A stretch of DNA of 64,000 nucleotides from SHWB01 sp050246875 (GTDB lineage: Bacteria; Pseudomonadota; Alphaproteobacteria; UBA6615): the NCBI GenBank assembly GCA_050246875.1, contig JBFWVF010000001.1:248001-312000 (forward strand), read 5' to 3'. The notes under the pieces are model-generated. The model did not search any database. It was not told the origin of the DNA and worked only from the letters and a program-made list of their open reading frames with translations. The position numbers and the translations under genes are program-made. Below, one piece after another: positions 1 through 8,530 of the stretch (positions are counted from its first letter, which is position 1; every line of letters begins with the position of its first letter).

Positions 1-97
1 CAACGCCGAGCATCCGCTGGAGCAGGTTGGCGAGCGCCTGCGCGGCATGATGCCGTGGATCAAGGCCAACGCCCTCGTCGACAAGGCGAAGAACTGA
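1..97 (+). CDS. C-terminal end of an unidentified protein (partial)
   Basis: An open frame enters from the left edge and stops at TGA 95-97, giving the last 31 residues of a protein. The visible tail contains a basic, alanine-rich end (ALVDKAKN). I do not recognise the family from so short a piece and assign no function. The frame and stop are consistent with a gene convergent with the acyl-CoA synthetase at 241-2079. Confidence 0.5.
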   Translation, partial: NAEHPLEQVGERLRGMMPWIKANALVDKAKN

Positions 98-182
98 GCG
101 ACGGAGCCGGCGCGAACGGCCTCATCCATCGACGGATGAGGCTGCTTCTCCGTCCGGCTTCACGAGGCATGCAACGCCGCGC

Positions 183-217
183 CTCCTCGTCCTGAGCCTG
201 TCGAGGGACGGGGAGGC
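183..217. repeat. Intergenic palindromic repeat, family copy 1 (degenerate)
   Basis: This copy has the arm CCTCGTCCT, the conserved loop GAGCCTGTCGA and an imperfect right arm (GGGACGGGGAGG). It lies between two convergent genes, where a transcript-end hairpin would be useful. The same family recurs at 9958, 10028, 11410, 11465, 36403 and 36460. Confidence 0.7.
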
Positions 218-240
218 GAGCGCGAACAATCCCCCCTGGG

Positions 241-2079
241 CTATGCCGCGCGCGTCCGCGGGCCGTAGAGCGCCTCCAGCCGGGCGCCGTAGATTTCGCG
301 GATCTTGTGGCGGCGGATCTTTAGCGACGGAGTCATCATCGCGTTGTCGATGGTGAATGGTTCCGACGCGATGATGAAGCGACGGACCTGCTCGGTCGCC
401 TGCAGGCGCGCGTTGGCGCGCTCGACCGCGAGGCGGATCGCCTCGTGGAAGTCGTGCAGGTCGGCGATGGCGGCGAGGCCACCGCTGCGGCCGTTGGCGG
501 CCGACCACTGCGCCACGAAATCCTGGTCCGGCACGATCACGGCGACCAGATGCGGCTTCCGGTCGCCGACGACCATTGCCTGGGAGACTTCCGGCTCGAA
601 CGCCAGCGCACCCTCGACCCGCTGGGGCGACAGCGTGTCGCCGCCCGACAGCACGATGATGTCCTTCTTGCGATCGGTGATGCGGATGTAGCCGTCCGGA
701 TCGACCACGCCGATGTCGCCGGTATGCACCCAGCCGTCGCGCAGGGCCTCGGCCGACTGCTCGGGCTGGCGCCAGTAGCCCTGCATCGTCAGTTCTCCGG
801 CGATGAGGATTTCGCCGTCCTCGGCGATCTTCACCTCGACGCCGCGGAAAGCCGGGCCGACGGTGTCGATGCGGATGCGCATCGGCGGGTTGGCGCTGAC
901 GACCGGCGCCGTCTCGGTCTGGCCGTAGCCCTGCAGCAGACGCACGCCCAGGGCGAGGAAGAAGACGCCGATGTCGTAGTTGAGCGGCGCGCCGCCCGAC
1001 ACGAAGGCGTTCAGGCGGCCGCCAAAGCGCTGCGCGACCTTGCGGCGCACCAGCCTGTCGAGCAGCCAGTCCTCGACGCGCTCGATCAGTGTCAACGCCG
1101 CCGCGCCCTGTTCGTAGCGCTTGCGGCCGAGAGCCACGGCACGATGGAACAGCGTCGCCGACAGTCCGCCCTTGCGCTCGACGCCGGCGAGGATGCGCTG
1201 GTGCATCATCTCGTAGAGGCGCGGCACGGCCGTCATGATCGTCGGCCGCGCCTCCTCCATGTTGGCAACGAGGCGATCGATCGATTCCGCATACCAGATC
1301 TCGGCACCGATGGTGATCGGGAAGTAGAGGCCGGCGGTGTGCTCGTAGGAATGCGACAGCGGCAGGAACGACAGGAACGTCTCGCGGTCGAGCGTCAGCA
1401 GCCCGGACTCGTCGAACAGATAGTAGGCGCCCCAGCAATTGCACAGGATGGCGCCGTGCGAGAGCATGACGCCCTTCGGCCGCCCGCCGGTTCCAGAGGT
1501 ATAGATGAGACAGGCCGTGTCGTTGCGCGCGATGCGCGCGACAGCCTCGCCGAGGTCGTCCGGCATCTCGCGGCCGCGGGCGACGACCTCGTCCCAACCG
1601 TGAACCGTGAGGTTGCCGACCTGGCCATGCGGCGCCTCCAGCGCCACGATGGCGCGCACGGCCTTGACCTGCTGCGCCGCCGGGAGCAGCCGCTCCGCGA
1701 GGCGCGCGGACGAGACGATGGCGACTTCGGCGCCACTGTCCTCGAGGATGTGGACATGGTCGTCGACAGTATTGGTCGTGTAGGCGGGAACCGTCAGCGC
1801 GCCGGCGGCCATGATGGCGAGGTCGGCGATACCCCATTCCGGGCGGTTCTCGGAGACCAGTACGACGCGGTCGCCGGGCGCGACCCCGAGGGCGCGAAGA
1901 CCGCGCGACAGAGCGCCGACCTGGTCGCGCGCCTGGTTCCACGAGATGGCCTGCCAGGCGCCATAGCGCCTGGCCCGGAACAGCGGCTTGTCGCCCAGCT
2001 GCGCGGCCTTGTCGAGGAACGCCGCCGGCAGGCTCTTCCAGCCGCCCTTCGCCTCGACGTAGCGGTCACCGTAATCCAT
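241..2079 (-). CDS. Long-chain acyl-CoA synthetase (AMP-forming, FadD15-like)
   Basis: This 612-residue enzyme would activate fatty acids to acyl-CoA with ATP, through an acyl-adenylate, in the cytoplasm or at the inner membrane. The AMP-binding P-loop motif YTSGTGGRPKG lies near residues 193-203. Further on come GYGQTE (A5 region), HTGD (adenosine-ribose contact) and DRKKD (hinge). The C-terminal region SLKIRRHKI holds the expected late lysine. The length matches the FadD15/ACSL branch, which is longer than classic FadD. The start is the ATG at 2077-2079. It is transcribed away from the M3 peptidase, about 98 bp apart, and a palindromic repeat follows its stop. Chain-length preference cannot be read from the sequence. 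Confidence 0.9.
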   Translation of the reverse strand: MDYGDRYVEAKGGWKSLPAAFLDKAAQLGDKPLFRARRYGAWQAISWNQARDQVGALSRGLRALGVAPGDRVVLVSENRPEWGIADLAIMAAGALTVPAYTTNTVDDHVHILEDSGAEVAIVSSARLAERLLPAAQQVKAVRAIVALEAPHGQVGNLTVHGWDEVVARGREMPDDLGEAVARIARNDTACLIYTSGTGGRPKGVMLSHGAILCNCWGAYYLFDESGLLTLDRETFLSFLPLSHSYEHTAGLYFPITIGAEIWYAESIDRLVANMEEARPTIMTAVPRLYEMMHQRILAGVERKGGLSATLFHRAVALGRKRYEQGAAALTLIERVEDWLLDRLVRRKVAQRFGGRLNAFVSGGAPLNYDIGVFFLALGVRLLQGYGQTETAPVVSANPPMRIRIDTVGPAFRGVEVKIAEDGEILIAGELTMQGYWRQPEQSAEALRDGWVHTGDIGVVDPDGYIRITDRKKDIIVLSGGDTLSPQRVEGALAFEPEVSQAMVVGDRKPHLVAVIVPDQDFVAQWSAANGRSGGLAAIADLHDFHEAIRLAVERANARLQATEQVRRFIIASEPFTIDNAMMTPSLKIRRHKIREIYGARLEALYGPRTRAA

Positions 2080-2177
2080 CGACCGAAGGGCCTCCCTGCC
2101 GCAATGGCGCCTTTACCGGCGCTTGTTGCCACCCCAAATGGAGCGTATCTCGACTGCGCTGGCAAGGAGACCACCGG

Positions 2178-3983
2178 ATGCCCGATGCTGCCGCCCCGGC
2201 CGCCGATCTCGGCAAACTGCCGCGCTGGAACCTCGACGACCTGTTTCCCGGGCCGGACTCGCCCGAGCTGGAACGGGCGCTGGAGGAGGCTGGCCGGCGC
2301 ACGCGGGCCTTCGCCGGCGCCCACCGTGGCCACGTCGCCGCGCTCGACGGTGCCGGCCTCGGCGCGGCCATCGCCGAGTACGAGGCCATCGACGAACTGA
2401 TCGGCCGCATCATCAGCTACGCCTCGCTGCGCCACGCCGCCGACCTCGCCGACCCCGGCGTCGGCCGCTTCTGGCAGTCGATCCAGGAACGGGTGACGAC
2501 GATCTCGTCCGATCTCGTGTTCTTCTCGCTCGAACTCAACGGGATCGACGAGGCGGCGATGGAGGCCCTGCTGGCCGATCCCGCCGCCGCGCGCTGGCGG
2601 CCGTGGCTGCGCGACGTGCGCGCCTGGCGGCCCCACCAGCTCTCCGACGAGCTGGAGCGGTTCCAGCACGAAAAGCACGTCGCCGGCCGCGCCGCCTGGG
2701 AGCGCCTGTTCGACGAGACGATGGCGTCGCTGCGCTTCACCGTCGAGGTCGGTGGCCAGACGCGCGAACTACCGATCGCGGCGACGCTCGACATGCTCTC
2801 GGATCCCGACGGCGCGACGCGCGAACGGGCTGGCCGGGCGCTGGCCAAAGGGCTGGGCAGCAATCTGCGCCTCTTCGCCCACATCACCAACACGCTGGCC
2901 AAGGACAAGGCGATCGACGACGGCTGGCGGCATTTCGCCCGGCCCGTCTCGGCCCGCAACCTGTCGAACAGCGTCGAGGACGGTGTCGTTGACGCGCTGG
3001 TCGAGGCCGTGCGCGGGGCCTATCCCCGGCTGTCGCATCGCTACTACCGCCTGAAGGCGAAGTGGCTCGGCGACGAAAAGCTGAAATGGTGGGATCGCAA
3101 CGCCCCCTTGCCGCAGGTGGCCGAGCGACGTCTCGCCTGGGACGACGCGCGCACGCTGGTCCTCGACGCCTATCGCGGCTTCGCGCCGCCGATGGCCGAT
3201 GCCGCGGCGCGCTTCTTCGACGGCAACTGGATCGACGCCGAGGTACGGGCCGGCAAGTCGCCCGGCGCCTTCTCGCACCCGACCGTGCCGTCCGTTCACC
3301 CCTACGTCCTGCTCAACTACCAGGGCCGGCCGCGCGACGTCATGACCCTCGCCCACGAACTGGGCCACGGCGTGCATCAGGTGATGGCCGCCGGCCAGGG
3401 CCATCTGCTGTCGCAGACACCGCTGACGCTCGCCGAGACCGCGTCCGTGTTCGGCGAGATGCTGGCGTTTCGCCGCCTGCTGTCGACGGCCAAGGACAAG
3501 GCCGAGCGCCGCTCCATGCTCGCCGGCAAGGTGGAGGACATGCTCAACACGGTCGTGCGGCAGATCGCCTTCTTCGAGTTCGAGCAGCGCCTGCACGACC
3601 GCCGCCGCGAGGGCGAACTGCTGGCCGAGGAGATCTGCACGCTCTGGCTCGAAGTTCAGCACGAGAGCCTCGGTCCGTCCTTTGCCTTCGACAACGACTA
3701 CCGTGTGTTCTGGACCTACATCCCGCACTTCATCCACTCGCCCTTCTACGTCTATGCCTATGCCTTCGGCGACTGCCTCGTGAACGCGTTGTGGATGCAG
3801 TACGAGGACCAGCCGCAGGGCTTCGCCGACAAGTACCTCGCCATGCTCGCCGCCGGCGGCAAGTTCCGTCACAAGGAGTTGCTGGCGCCCTTCGGCCTCG
3901 ACGCCACGGACCCGAAATTCTGGGAACGCGGTCTCGCCGTGCCCGCCCGCATGATCGACGAACTCGAAGCGATGGAAGACTGA
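2178..3983 (+). CDS. M3 family oligoendopeptidase (PepF-like)
   Basis: This 601-residue cytoplasmic zinc metallopeptidase would degrade short peptides. The M3 zinc motif HELGH begins near residue 393 (within AHELGHGVHQ), and the second acidic ligand is expected in the following segment LAETASVFGEM. The long helical N-terminal half and the total length of about 600 residues fit the PepF/M3B group. There is no signal peptide. The ATG at 2178 follows a purine-rich stretch (AAGGAGACC). The next gene starts only 20 bp after its stop, so the two are probably co-transcribed. Confidence 0.92.
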   Translation: MPDAAAPAADLGKLPRWNLDDLFPGPDSPELERALEEAGRRTRAFAGAHRGHVAALDGAGLGAAIAEYEAIDELIGRIISYASLRHAADLADPGVGRFWQSIQERVTTISSDLVFFSLELNGIDEAAMEALLADPAAARWRPWLRDVRAWRPHQLSDELERFQHEKHVAGRAAWERLFDETMASLRFTVEVGGQTRELPIAATLDMLSDPDGATRERAGRALAKGLGSNLRLFAHITNTLAKDKAIDDGWRHFARPVSARNLSNSVEDGVVDALVEAVRGAYPRLSHRYYRLKAKWLGDEKLKWWDRNAPLPQVAERRLAWDDARTLVLDAYRGFAPPMADAAARFFDGNWIDAEVRAGKSPGAFSHPTVPSVHPYVLLNYQGRPRDVMTLAHELGHGVHQVMAAGQGHLLSQTPLTLAETASVFGEMLAFRRLLSTAKDKAERRSMLAGKVEDMLNTVVRQIAFFEFEQRLHDRRREGELLAEEICTLWLEVQHESLGPSFAFDNDYRVFWTYIPHFIHSPFYVYAYAFGDCLVNALWMQYEDQPQGFADKYLAMLAAGGKFRHKELLAPFGLDATDPKFWERGLAVPARMIDELEAMED

Positions 3984-4003
3984 GCCCCGGCACGGCGACC
4001 TTC

Positions 4004-5389
4004 ATGACCGACAGCAAGGACAAGCGGCGCAAGGACGCCGAGCGGGCGACGCTGGGTGGCGAACTCATGCGCTATGGCCGTGTTGCCGGCGCCGTCGGCA
4101 GCACGGCCGCACGCGTCGCCGGCCGACGCGCCTTCGGCCGCGGCGGCGACGCGGCGGCGCAGGAGGCGGCGGAACTGAAGGCGGCCCTCGGCGGCCTCAA
4201 GGGACCGCTGATGAAGGCGGCGCAGATGCTCGCCACCATCCCCGATGCCCTGCCCGAGCCGCTGGCGAGCGAGCTGCGCGAACTGCAGGCCAACGCCCCG
4301 CCGATGGGCTGGCCCTTCGTGCGCCGCCGCATGGCCGCCGAACTGGGGCCGGACTGGGAGAAGCGCTTCGTGCGCTTCGAGCGGGAGGCGGCGCGGGCGG
4401 CCTCGCTCGGCCAGGTCCATCGCGCCACAGCAAAGGTCGACGGAAGGGAGGCGCTGCTGGCCTGCAAGCTGCAGTACCCCGACATGGCTTCCGCCGTCGC
4501 CGCCGACCTCAAGCAGCTTCGTCTCATCTTCGCCGTCTGGGACCGCTGGCAGCGCGCCGTCGATACGGCCGAAATCCAGGCCGAGATCGGCGAACGCCTG
4601 ACCGAGGAACTCGACTACGAACTGGAGGCCCGACACACCGCGCTATGGGCCGACATCCTGAAGGGCGAGAAGGGTGTGGCCGTGCCGACCGTGGTGCCGG
4701 CCCTGTCGACGCGGCGGCTGCTGACGACGACGTGGCTCGAGGGCGAACCCATCGTCGACTTCGTTTCGCGCGGCCAAGCCGACCGCGACCGCATCGCCCA
4801 CAGCATGTTCCGTGCCTGGTACGTGCCGTTCTACGGCTACGGCGTGATCCATGGCGACCCGCATCTCGGCAACTATTCCGTCGGCGACAGCGGCCGCCGC
4901 CTCAACCTCTACGACTTCGGCTGCGTCCGTATCTTCCCGCCCTCCTTCGTCGGCGGCGTCATCGATCTCTACAACGCGCTGCGGACCGACGACCGTGCGC
5001 TGGCGGTCCATGCCTACGAGACCTGGGGCTTCAAGAACCTGTCGAAGGAGCTGGTCGACGTGCTCAACGTCTGGGCGCGATTCCTCTATTCGCCACTGAT
5101 GGAGGACAAGGTCCAGCGCATCCAGGAGTCTGACTCCGGCCTCTACGGAGCGCAGGTGGCCAAGCAGGTCCACGTGGCGCTGCGCGGCCAGGGCGGCGTC
5201 AAGCCGCCGCGCGAGTTCGTGCTGATGGACCGCGCCGCCGTCGGCCTCGGCTCGGTCTTCCTGCGCCTGCGGGCGGAGGTCAACTGGCACAAGCTGTTCC
5301 ACGAGCTGATTGCCGATTTCGACGTGAAGGTTCTGGCGAAGCGCCAGAAAGCGGCCCTCGACCGGCACGGCCTCGATCCCCAGTCCTGA
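4004..5389 (+). CDS. ABC1/ADCK (UbiB-like) atypical kinase family protein
   Basis: This is a 461-residue member of the ABC1/ADCK/UbiB family, linked in other organisms to ubiquinone or isoprenoid lipid homeostasis. The family-specific KxGQ-type segment appears as LMKAAQML near residue 70, so this copy reads KAAQ. The catalytic-loop equivalent HGDPHLGN and the metal-binding DFG (LYDFGCV) are both present. The ATG at 4004 is preferred because the much longer upstream open frame is out of frame with the peptidase it overlaps and has no family resemblance. It lies 20 bp after the peptidase and probably shares its transcript. UbiB itself has C-terminal membrane helices; none is obvious here, so it is more likely a soluble ADCK-type protein than UbiB proper. 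Confidence 0.88.
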   Translation: MTDSKDKRRKDAERATLGGELMRYGRVAGAVGSTAARVAGRRAFGRGGDAAAQEAAELKAALGGLKGPLMKAAQMLATIPDALPEPLASELRELQANAPPMGWPFVRRRMAAELGPDWEKRFVRFEREAARAASLGQVHRATAKVDGREALLACKLQYPDMASAVAADLKQLRLIFAVWDRWQRAVDTAEIQAEIGERLTEELDYELEARHTALWADILKGEKGVAVPTVVPALSTRRLLTTTWLEGEPIVDFVSRGQADRDRIAHSMFRAWYVPFYGYGVIHGDPHLGNYSVGDSGRRLNLYDFGCVRIFPPSFVGGVIDLYNALRTDDRALAVHAYETWGFKNLSKELVDVLNVWARFLYSPLMEDKVQRIQESDSGLYGAQVAKQVHVALRGQGGVKPPREFVLMDRAAVGLGSVFLRLRAEVNWHKLFHELIADFDVKVLAKRQKAALDRHGLDPQS

Positions 5390-5468
5390 CGGACGAATTG
5401 CGCTCAATCAAGGCGGGGCAGCATTCCCACGGCGATGCTGATGCGGCAATTCGTGGAGGAAGCGCGCC

Positions 5469-5951
5469 ATGCCGGTCGAACACATCCAGCACATCCTGCT
5501 TCACACCGACGACGTCGAAGGCGTCGCCGACTGGTTCGAGACCAACCTCGGGCTCGTACGCGGTGACCATCCGAACTTCCACGTGCCTGTCGTATGGCTC
5601 TACGCCCGTGGCGTGCCGGTTATTCATATCGGCCAGGTACCGCGCGAGGGAGAGTCAAAGCGCTTCCAGGACAACTACCTTGGCGGCCGCAAGAGCACGG
5701 CCCTCTCCGGCTCCGGCGTGATCGACCATGTCGCCTTCCACTGCACCGGCCTGCGCGAGATTCTCGGTCGTCTCGACCGCGGCAGGGTGCGCTACCTCAA
5801 GCGCCAGGCCGGCGCGGACGAGGGCCTGTTTCAGCTTTTCTGCGACGGCCCCTGCGGCATGCGCGTCGAACTGAACTTCGACGCCGCCGAGGCAAAGGCA
5901 GCGGGCATCAAGCCGGACCTGACCGCCCGTGAGGCAGTGGCGGTGGCGTAG
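5469..5951 (+). CDS. VOC (glyoxalase/dioxygenase fold) protein, first of a tandem pair
   Basis: This 160-residue protein has two vicinal-oxygen-chelate half-modules. Module 1 opens with MPVEHIQHILLHTDD, and module 2 contains IDHVAFHCTG and ends in MRVELNFD. The first-module histidine, the DHVAFH histidine and the VELNFD glutamate are the likely metal ligands. A close relative follows at 6245-6751 with the shared stretch KRFQxNYLGGR, so this is a tandem duplication. The substrate is unknown; VOC enzymes include glyoxalases, dioxygenases, epimerases and binding proteins. The ATG at 5469 is preceded by GGAGGAAG, a good ribosome binding site. Confidence 0.85.
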   Translation: MPVEHIQHILLHTDDVEGVADWFETNLGLVRGDHPNFHVPVVWLYARGVPVIHIGQVPREGESKRFQDNYLGGRKSTALSGSGVIDHVAFHCTGLREILGRLDRGRVRYLKRQAGADEGLFQLFCDGPCGMRVELNFDAAEAKAAGIKPDLTAREAVAVA

Positions 5952-6244
5952 GCGGCGATCTTTCGCCGTTGCCGGCACTTCGGCCCACCTCGCGCGACCC
6001 TGCCTCGTGTCGCTGACCCGCCGGTGGCGGCATCAGGCCCGGGCCGTCCTTTCTGTGCCCGGCGACCGCACACTGGCCGGTATCGGCTTTCGTCGTCGGG
6101 ACCTGCACGACTGGTGTCTGCATCGGTACGGACGGGACGGACGTGGCCTGCCCGGCGGCTCGCGTGGCTGGGTGTAGGGCCCGCGTTCCGGTTCCGCCGG
6201 CCGACGGTCGCGCGCTATACTGGCGGCCTCAAGGGAGAGCCGCC

Positions 6245-6751
6245 ATGCCGCTGCAGCATATGGAACACCTCGCCATGCTGGTCGAGGACATCGACGCCAC
6301 GTGCGACTGGTTCTGCGACAACCTCGGCATGCGGCGCGGCTACACGCCCAATTTTCGCATTCCGGTGCAGTGGCTTTACATCGGCGACGAGGATGTCCTG
6401 CACATCGCCGAGACGCCGCGCGACGGCGCCAACAAGCGCTTCCAGGAGAACTATCTCGGCGGTCGCCTCAAGGATTCCGATGCCGTTTCCGGCACCGGGA
6501 TCATCGACCACGTCGCCTTCCGCTGCACAGGGCTTGTCGACATGATCGGCCGGCTGGAGGCCAAGGGGGTCGACTTCGTCAAGCGGCAGGCCAACGCCGG
6601 CGACCTCTACCAGCTCTTCATCAAGGGCCCCAACGGCATGCGCGTCGAGCTGAACTTCGACGCTGCCGAAGCCGTCGCCGCGGGCATCCGGCCAGACATG
6701 GATGCTGCCACCGCCGTGGCCACGAAGGCGCCCGCGCCGGCGGGCGAGTGA
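6245..6751 (+). CDS. VOC (glyoxalase/dioxygenase fold) protein, second of a tandem pair
   Basis: This is a 168-residue paralogue of the protein at 5469-5951 with the same two-module layout. It has MPLQHMEHLAML at the N-terminus, KRFQENYLGGR in the middle, IIDHVAFRCTG in module 2 and MRVELNFD near the end. The start is the ATG at 6245, just after AAGGGAGA, rather than the longer open frame upstream. The 293-bp gap from the first copy has no gene or clear hairpin that I can see, so the pair may be transcribed separately. It differs mainly in the alanine-rich C-terminal tail. The substrate is unknown. Confidence 0.85.
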   Translation: MPLQHMEHLAMLVEDIDATCDWFCDNLGMRRGYTPNFRIPVQWLYIGDEDVLHIAETPRDGANKRFQENYLGGRLKDSDAVSGTGIIDHVAFRCTGLVDMIGRLEAKGVDFVKRQANAGDLYQLFIKGPNGMRVELNFDAAEAVAAGIRPDMDAATAVATKAPAPAGE

Positions 6752-6902
6752 CACCCGGCCGTCCAGTCGGCAAATCGTCGCATGAACCACCCCGAGCCTT
6801 GTCCGGCGCGGTCGCGCGGGGCATAGTCCCGGCGCCCGGCCCGGCCGGACGCGGGGGCCGCACGACATATCGACGATCGCCGTCCGGGGGGTCGGTTCCA
6901 GC

Positions 6903-8108
6903 ATGAAAATCGCAGTTCCCAAGGAACGGCGGCCGCGCGAGGCCCGTGTCGCGGCGACGCCGGACACCGTGAAGCGCTACATCGCGCTCGGCGCGTCCGT
7001 CGCCGTCGAAAGCGGCGCCGGCGCGGGTGCCAATATCCCCGACAAGGCTTACAGCGAGGCCGGCGCCACCGTCGGCGACCGCGCCGCGACGCTGGCCGGC
7101 GCCGGGATCGTCCTCAAGGTGCAGCGGCCGCGGACGCGCACCGACGGCGGCGCCGACGGGCTTGCCGACTATCCGGACGGCGCCATCCTTATCGCGCTTC
7201 ACAACCCCTACGGCGATCCGGTTGGGGTCGATGATTATGCGCGGAAGGGGCTCATTGCGTTTGCCATGGAGTTCATGCCGCGCATCAGTCGTGCTCAATC
7301 CATGGACGTGCTGTCGTCACAGTCCAACCTTGCCGGCTACAAGGCGGTGATCGACGCCGCCGAGACCTATGGCCGCTGCCTGCCAATGATGATGACGGCG
7401 GCCGGCCGCGTGAACCCGGCCCGCGTCTTCGTCATGGGCGCCGGCGTCGCCGGGCTGCAGGCCATCGCCACCGCCAAGCGCCTCGGCGCCATCGTCTCGG
7501 CGACCGACGTGCGGCCGGCGGTGAAGGAGCAGGTCCAGAGCCTCGGCGCCACCTTCGTCATGGTCGAGTCCGAGGAGACCAAGGCGGCCGAGACCTCCGG
7601 CGGCTACGCGAAGGAAATGTCCGAGGACTACCGCCGCCGGCAGGCCGAGCTGGTGGCCGGCCACGTCAAGACCCAGGACATCGTCATCACCACCGCCCTG
7701 ATCCCCGGCCGCAAGGCGCCGATCCTGATCACCGCGGAGATGGTCGCCTCGATGAAGCCGGGCTCGGTGATCGTCGACCTCGCCGTCGAGCAGGGCGGCA
7801 ACGTCGCCGGCGCGAAGCCCGACGAGACCGTCGTCGTCGGCGGCGTCAGCATCATCGGCCACACCAACATGCCGTCGCGGCTCGCCGCCGACGCCTCGGC
7901 GCTCTATGCGCGCAACGTCTACAACTTCGTCGAGCTGCTGATCGACCGCAAGACGCAGCAGCTCGCCATCGACTGGAACGACGAGATCGTCGCCGGCACC
8001 TGCCTGACGCGCGACGGCAAGGTCGTCCACACCGCCGTCGCCAAGGCCGTCGAGGAAGCCGGCGTCGGCGGCGCACCGGCCACCGCGCCGACTTCGGGAG
8101 CGGAATAG
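6903..8108 (+). CDS. pntAA: Proton-translocating NAD(P) transhydrogenase, subunit alpha part 1
   Basis: This 401-residue protein is the soluble NAD(H)-binding component (domain I) of the membrane transhydrogenase, which uses the proton gradient to drive NADPH formation from NADH. The N-terminus MKIAVPKERRP and the Rossmann segment VMGAGVAGLQAIATAKRLGA are characteristic of the alanine dehydrogenase/PntA fold. Unlike the single PntA of E. coli, the alpha chain is split here, as is usual in alphaproteobacteria. The membrane part is the next gene, 5 bp downstream. The ATG at 6903 closely follows a GGGGGGTCGG stretch. Confidence 0.95.
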   Translation: MKIAVPKERRPREARVAATPDTVKRYIALGASVAVESGAGAGANIPDKAYSEAGATVGDRAATLAGAGIVLKVQRPRTRTDGGADGLADYPDGAILIALHNPYGDPVGVDDYARKGLIAFAMEFMPRISRAQSMDVLSSQSNLAGYKAVIDAAETYGRCLPMMMTAAGRVNPARVFVMGAGVAGLQAIATAKRLGAIVSATDVRPAVKEQVQSLGATFVMVESEETKAAETSGGYAKEMSEDYRRRQAELVAGHVKTQDIVITTALIPGRKAPILITAEMVASMKPGSVIVDLAVEQGGNVAGAKPDETVVVGGVSIIGHTNMPSRLAADASALYARNVYNFVELLIDRKTQQLAIDWNDEIVAGTCLTRDGKVVHTAVAKAVEEAGVGGAPATAPTSGAE

Positions 8109-8113
8109 AGGTC

Positions 8114-8518
8114 ATGGATCCCACGCGCTTCGCCGACAAGGCCGCGACACTCGCCACCCACGCCCAGCAGCTCGCCACCGAGGCCGCCGGCCTCGCCGGC
8201 GAGGCGACGCGGCTCGCCGCCGTGCAGGCCGGCGGCGGCGACCCCTTCGTCTTCCTGTTCACGGTGTTCGTGCTGGCAGTGTTCGTCGGCTACTACGTGA
8301 TCTGGAGCGTGACGCCGGCGCTGCACTCGCCGCTGATGAGCGTCACCAACGCCATCTCCTCGGTCATCGTCGTCGGCGCCCTCATCGCCGCCGGCCCGAC
8401 CGACTGGTCGCTCGCCAAGGCCTTCGGCTTCGTCGCCGTGGTGCTTGCCTCGGTCAACATCTTCGGCGGTTTCATCGTCACGCAGCGCATGCTGTCGATG
8501 TTCCGGCGCAAGCGCTAG
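8114..8518 (+). CDS. pntAB: NAD(P) transhydrogenase, subunit alpha part 2 (membrane)
   Basis: This 134-residue protein supplies the short membrane segment of the alpha chain. An alanine/threonine-rich soluble N-terminus of about 40 residues is followed by three to four hydrophobic helices (for example FVFLFTVFVLAVFVGYYVIW), and the chain ends in RMLSMFRRKR. It sits between pntAA (5 bp gap) and pntB (12 bp gap) in one operon. The N-terminal extension is longer than the minimal form of this subunit and probably acts as a linker to domain I. Confidence 0.93.
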   Translation: MDPTRFADKAATLATHAQQLATEAAGLAGEATRLAAVQAGGGDPFVFLFTVFVLAVFVGYYVIWSVTPALHSPLMSVTNAISSVIVVGALIAAGPTDWSLAKAFGFVAVVLASVNIFGGFIVTQRMLSMFRRKR

Positions 8519-8530
8519 GACGCCGCCCCG

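Noticed and set aside
5952..6244. A gene or RNA in the gap between the two VOC genes
   Set aside because: Short frames here have no ribosome site or recognisable motif, and I see no stable hairpin; I record it as an empty spacer.
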